Positions 12,063 to 14,808 of a stretch of DNA of 14,808 nt are shown one piece after another. The stretch is taken from NCBI GenBank assembly GCA_050742975.1, contig JBOGDQ010000134.1:1-14808 (forward strand). Direction: 5' to 3'. Within the stretch, counting starts at the first letter, position 1; every line of letters begins with the position of its first letter. Position numbers and translations under genes: made by a program. The stretch is from JBDTGE01 sp050742975. GTDB taxonomy: Bacteria > Actinomycetota > Actinomycetes > Mycobacteriales > Jatrophihabitantaceae. The notes under the pieces are model-generated. The model was not told the origin of the DNA, searched no databases, and saw nothing but the letters and a program-made list of their open reading frames with translations.

Positions 12063-14009
12063 TCAGTTGCTCGTGCCGTTGGAGTAGAGGGTCACGTCGC
12101 TCGGGCCTTGATAGGTGGGCGTGACCGCCGCACCGACCCCGTTGATCACGTGATCGATCGTGCCTGCGTGGTTGAGCGAGATGGTGACCATGTCGTGCAT
12201 CACGACGCCGGGCGCGTTCGGCACCCTGAAGCCGTTCGCCGAGTGCAGCGACGGGTTCACGTTTGTGTAGATGTAGCTGCCTAGGCCGTAGGCGACGTGG
12301 GTCTTCACCGAGCCGGCGACGGTGTAGCCGGGGTAGCCCGGCTCGCCGTCGTGGCTCCACGCGGCCTGGTTCGGGGCGTCGTAGGGCAGTTCGTTCTGGA
12401 AGAAGATGCTCTCGCCGCGCTGGCCGTTCCAGAGGACGTTGTACTTCTGGTAATGCTCGGCGAACAGGCCGGTGGCGGTGACGTCGTCGCCGTTGACGAC
12501 CACCCCGTTGTCAGCGGTGTTCACCGTCCAGCCCACGTCGTTCGGGTTCTGGGCGTGGTCGGCGCGCCAGGACCAGATGTCGTCGAGGATCGTGTGGTCG
12601 CTGTTGACGACCAGGCCGTCGACGACTCGTCCGACGTGCGCGCCGCCGACCCGGAAGAAGACATCCTGCAGGGCGGTCGGGTCGGCCGGGTTCGAGGCGT
12701 GCGGATCGGCGTGCCCCCGACCGCCGTGGTTGCGGCCGACCAGCACCAGTGCCGGGGACTTCTTCGCGCCGGCGTCGAAGATGAGCCCCGAGACGTCGAT
12801 GCCCGGGACGTCGGCTGTGGTCATCGCAGTGTTGCCGGCGTCCGGCTCGACTGTCGCCAGGCCAAGACCGAGCACCACAGTGTCGGCGCGCTTGACCTCG
12901 ATCGACCGGTTCGTGTGGTAGACGCCCGGCGTCAGCAGCAGGTTCTTGCCCTGCGCCAGTGCCGAGTTGATCTTCGCCATCGGATCGCCGGGCTTCGCGA
13001 TGTAGAAGCTGCTCAGCGGCAGGGAGCGACCGGGGGTCTGACCGGTCTGCCAGGTGGTGCCCTTGGAGTTCGTTTGCGCCGACGGTACGAACACGCGGTA
13101 GGCGCCGTTGGCATCGACGTACAGGTACGGCTTCTCCCGCGAAACTGGGGTGCTGGCCAGGGTGGTGTACGGCTGCGCCGCCGAGCCGTCGGCGTTCTTC
13201 GTACCGAAGCTCTGCGCCGGCGCGCCGACATCACCGGAGAACACCTGGTTCCAGACGCCGTTGCTCCAGCCGCCCATCGTGCTGTTGCGCACGTAGAACT
13301 GCTGCTGGCTGCCATTGACCGGGGTATCGGCGCCGAAGGAGGTGTCGGCCACAAAGCCGCCGCTGGCGTAGGAGGGCCCGGTGCAGTAGTCCATGAACGT
13401 CGTGTGGCCGGTGACGTCCACCCGACGCATCGGCGCGGCCTGAGAGACGGCCCAAAACTCCGTGTTGCCGTAGCAGCCGTTGGTGCTCCCGTTGCCGCCC
13501 GGACCGGCGACGGCTATATGCAGGTTGGACAGCGAGCGCCAAAAGTTGTCCAACGCGGTGCCGTCGCTCTGGTTGTACACGTCGACCGATCCGTTGATCG
13601 TGACGTCATCGGGGCTCTGACCCAGCCCGGCGACCTCGGTGTAGAAGCCGACCTGAAAGTCCAGCGGGTCCGCCACACTGCCGTAGGTGCCCGGCTTGAA
13701 CAGCAGCGCGTAGCGCTGGGTGCCGAACTGGTTGGTGACCTGCTCATTCGCGATCGCGTCGACCTTCGCCTGGATCTCGCCGGTCGACATGCTCGGGTCG
13801 AAGACTATGACGTTCGGTCCCAGGGTGGCCGCGCTCGCCGGCGCCGGTGCGGCAGGGCCGCCGTGGCTCGGTGCCGCCGCGGCGACGCCGACTGCGCCGG
13901 CGGTGGCCACGGCCGCCGAGGCGACAAACACTGCGGCCCGGGTCAGGGTGCGTCGCAGGGTGCAGGGCTGCGTGGTGTCTGACGTCCGACCTGGTGCAGT
14001 GAAGATCAC
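12063..14009 (-). CDS. Secreted right-handed beta-helix protein (pectate-lyase-3/GH55-like)
   Basis: A 648-residue exported protein. The GTG at 14009 has AGGGGA about 6 bases upstream. The N-terminus has a basic segment (CTLRRTLTR), a long hydrophobic Ala/Val stretch (residues about 25-46) and an Ala-rich cleavage region near 46. The mature protein has many short hydrophobic strands with Asn/Asp/Gly turns, typical of a beta-helix: YALLFKPGTYGSVADPLDFQ, DDVTINGSVDVYNQ, NLLLTPGVYHTNRSIEVKRA, TVVLGLGLATVEPDAG, TILDDIWSWRADHAQNP (from about 474) and NGVVVNGDDVTATGLFAEHY. These resemble the two-domain GH55/pectate-lyase-3 fold family found in fungi and Streptomyces, often misnamed 'adenylyl cyclase'. 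Polysaccharide binding or cleavage is likely, but the substrate and catalytic residues cannot be assigned. Base composition looks less GC-rich than its neighbours. The gene starts about 60 bases after a helR relic ends. Confidence 0.85.
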   Translation of the reverse strand: MIFTAPGRTSDTTQPCTLRRTLTRAAVFVASAAVATAGAVGVAAAAPSHGGPAAPAPASAATLGPNVIVFDPSMSTGEIQAKVDAIANEQVTNQFGTQRYALLFKPGTYGSVADPLDFQVGFYTEVAGLGQSPDDVTINGSVDVYNQSDGTALDNFWRSLSNLHIAVAGPGGNGSTNGCYGNTEFWAVSQAAPMRRVDVTGHTTFMDYCTGPSYASGGFVADTSFGADTPVNGSQQQFYVRNSTMGGWSNGVWNQVFSGDVGAPAQSFGTKNADGSAAQPYTTLASTPVSREKPYLYVDANGAYRVFVPSAQTNSKGTTWQTGQTPGRSLPLSSFYIAKPGDPMAKINSALAQGKNLLLTPGVYHTNRSIEVKRADTVVLGLGLATVEPDAGNTAMTTADVPGIDVSGLIFDAGAKKSPALVLVGRNHGGRGHADPHASNPADPTALQDVFFRVGGAHVGRVVDGLVVNSDHTILDDIWSWRADHAQNPNDVGWTVNTADNGVVVNGDDVTATGLFAEHYQKYNVLWNGQRGESIFFQNELPYDAPNQAAWSHDGEPGYPGYTVAGSVKTHVAYGLGSYIYTNVNPSLHSANGFRVPNAPGVVMHDMVTISLNHAGTIDHVINGVGAAVTPTYQGPSDVTLYSNGTSN

Positions 14010-14045
14010 AGATGTCCCCTATCGGGAGAGCCTCGATGCACGAAC

Positions 14046-14051
14046 TGTATA
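14046..14051 (-). promoter_or_regulatory. Possible -10 element for the beta-helix gene
   Basis: On the minus strand TATACA (14051-14046) lies about 37 bases before the GTG, in a region more AT-rich than its surroundings. A start near 14039 would give a leader of about 30 bases containing the ribosome binding site. No clear -35 box is seen. CGATGC and GCATCG flank the site as a short inverted repeat. Confidence 0.35.
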
Positions 14052-14070
14052 TCCCGGGCATCGACCGCGC

Positions 14071-14588
14071 AGCGCAGTGCCCGGCAAACCCCTCCGAGGT
14101 GAACACCTCGTCCCAGTAGTCGGTGATCCGGCCGCGCGTCCAGCGATACCTACTGCGGCTGGCCAGACCCATCGGGTTGGCGTGGGTCGCCCCGAAGAAC
14201 GGCTCGGCCACCGGGGAGCGCCAGTCCAGCAGCACCCGACGACCCGCGCTGTCCGTGAGGCCGAGTCGTCCGACGTACACGGGCTCGGGGTCGTCCGCGC
14301 TGACGATGTGTCCGAGGCACAGGTCCAAACCGAAGCGACGCGGGGCGCGCAGGCGAGCGCTCAGCCGGTGGATCTCCAGGTCCCGGTCCATCGCCTTCTG
14401 ACCTATGCCGCCGGGTGCCTTGCGCTCGGCATCGAGGCGGTCGGACAGGTCGGCGATCGACTGCTCGGGGCTCTCCGCGATGGCCGCGAAGCGCCGCTCG
14501 TCGCCGGCGATCAGCGTCGGGTCGGCCTGGGGGTGACGTGGTCGGGAAGCTCGAACGCGCTGGTGGCGCTGGTAGTCCGCGAATTCAC
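14071..14588 (-). pseudogene. helR: helR relic: RNA polymerase recycling ATPase, frameshifted and 3'-truncated
   Basis: The N-terminal region of a HelR/HelD-type ATPase, which removes rifamycin-stalled RNA polymerase from DNA in actinobacteria. A GTG at 14588 with a near-perfect GGAGGTGAT ribosome site starts VNSRTTSATSAFELPDHVTP. A run of five C then shifts the frame, and the shifted reading stops after 25 residues. In the next frame the family sequence resumes: QADPTLIAGDERRFAAIAES, AERKAPGGIGQ, MDRDLEIHRL, GLDLCLGHIV, EPVYVGRLGLTDSAG, LLDWRSPVAEPFFGATHANP, MGLASRSRYRWTRGRITDYW and DEVFT. Similarity ends near GFAGHCA (about 14071), just before the conserved ALDDQSAF and well before the Walker motifs, so the ATPase core is absent. 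Six C instead of five would restore the frame, so the shift itself could be a sequencing error; the truncation cannot. Only about 170 of the roughly 700-750 residues expected of the family remain. Confidence 0.85.
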
Positions 14589-14745
14589 GCCATCACCTCC
14601 GCACCGAGCGCCCGCAACTGCCGACGAGTCTGGGGCACGACCGGGGTCTTGCCGCAAGCCCCCCAGTGCGCCAATACGTTGAAAGTGGAGGGGAGCGGGA
14701 CTCCCTTTTCCCTTGCTTGTCCCTAGTGTCGTGCGTCTGAGGTTC
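14589..14745. other. Intergenic control region right of the helR relic
   Basis: This non-coding stretch holds the helR ribosome site, the RAE and, on the plus strand, a GGGAG-CGGGA-CTCCC hairpin followed by TTTT (14691-14709). The hairpin looks like a small intrinsic terminator, but no plus-strand gene ends before it. It may also hold the promoter of a rightward gene starting near 14746 (TAGTGT at 14724). Confidence 0.4.
14643..14662 (-). promoter_or_regulatory. Rifamycin-associated element (RAE) upstream of helR relic
   Basis: On the minus strand GGGGCTTGCGGCAAGACCCC runs from 14662 to 14643, an inverted repeat with CTTGC/GCAAG arms. It matches the RAE that, from published work on rifamycin-inactivating enzymes, precedes rifamycin-responsive genes such as rph, rgt and helR in actinobacteria. 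It ends 54 bases before the helR GTG, the expected location. The element looks intact although the gene is not. Confidence 0.75.
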
Positions 14746-14808
14746 ATGGGATATCGGGTGACGGAGTTGGGCAGATCCGGTCCGGCAATCGCCAGCACCG
14801 TGGGCATC
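14746..14808 (+). CDS. Possible start of an aldo/keto-reductase-like gene (3' end outside window)
   Basis: An ATG at 14746 opens 21 codons to the window edge, reading MGYRVTELGRSGPAIASTVG and one more residue. The YR...LGRSG..(V/I)(S/A)...G pattern resembles the first strand and turn of aldo/keto reductases. A GAGG lies only 3 bases before the ATG, so a GTG at 14758 (VTELGRSG) is an alternative start. With so little sequence this is tentative. Confidence 0.35.
   Translation, partial: MGYRVTELGRSGPAIASTVGI

Noticed and set aside
12297..13982. 561-codon plus-strand frame opposite the beta-helix gene
   Set aside because: The Val/Gly/Arg-rich sequence without motifs is a shadow; the other strand has a signal peptide, a ribosome site and family-like sequence.
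13744..14391. A separate 215-codon gene starting at the ATG at 14391
   Set aside because: Its first 107 residues are internal HelR sequence, and the rest reads the beta-helix leader and signal peptide in the wrong frame. It is a relic running on by chance, not a new gene.
14691..14709. GGGAG-CGGGA-CTCCC-TTTT as an intrinsic terminator
   Set aside because: No plus-strand gene ends upstream of it, and the stem is only 5 bases, so it is described within the intergenic entry and not called a terminator.
14710..14808. Possible insertion-sequence end near the right edge
   Set aside because: No inverted terminal repeat, target duplication or transposase sequence can be seen. The stretch fits a gene start at least as well.
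1..14808. CRISPR arrays, tRNA or rRNA genes
   Set aside because: No regularly spaced repeats, cloverleaf-like sequences or rRNA segments were seen on either strand.

Overview
The window is high-GC, densely coding bacterial DNA with GTG starts, TANNNT-type leaderless starts, ECF sigma factors with C-terminal extensions and a DivIVA-like polar protein. Together these point to an actinobacterium, possibly filamentous or Frankia/Streptomyces-like; the genus cannot be fixed from the sequence.

Layout. (a) 3-488: the 3' end of a glutaryl-CoA dehydrogenase gene. (b) 512-4055: two back-to-back ECF42-type modules. Each is a small DGPF/YCII protein gene followed by a long sigma factor gene. They diverge from a 202-bp region that carries two mirror-image TGTCGA-N17-CGWC promoter candidates. 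(c) 4066-5640: an endonuclease IV gene and a DUF2127 membrane protein gene with an N-terminal zinc knuckle, both apparently leaderless. (d) 5657-8579, minus strand: a thiolase, MeaB-type GTPase and enoyl-CoA hydratase/isomerase operon. (e) 8738-11522, plus strand: methylmalonyl-CoA epimerase, crotonyl-CoA carboxylase/reductase and a DivIVA/Scy-like coiled-coil protein. (f) 11623-11931, minus strand: a small zinc-binding conserved protein. (g) 12063-14009, minus strand: a large secreted beta-helix protein. (h) 14071-14588, minus strand: a truncated, frameshifted helR relic that still has a rifamycin-associated element (RAE) upstream. At the far right edge an aldo/keto-reductase-like gene may begin.

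How the genes fit together. Glutaryl-CoA dehydrogenase produces crotonyl-CoA. Ccr carboxylates crotonyl-CoA to ethylmalonyl-CoA, the epimerase interconverts methyl/ethylmalonyl-CoA isomers, MeaB protects the B12-dependent mutases, and the thiolase makes or cleaves acetoacetyl-CoA. This is a substantial part of an ethylmalonyl-CoA / propionate-type C4 metabolism, and it would also supply alkylmalonyl-CoA extender units. No mutase gene is in the window. A perfect TTACTG-TC-CAGTAA palindrome just upstream of ccr is a candidate operator.

The points most worth a second look are the mirrored ECF42 promoters and paired modules, the intact RAE in front of a destroyed helR that abuts a secreted beta-helix gene, the Gln-for-His substitution at a metal-ligand position of the epimerase, and a probable CTG start for the first sigma factor.
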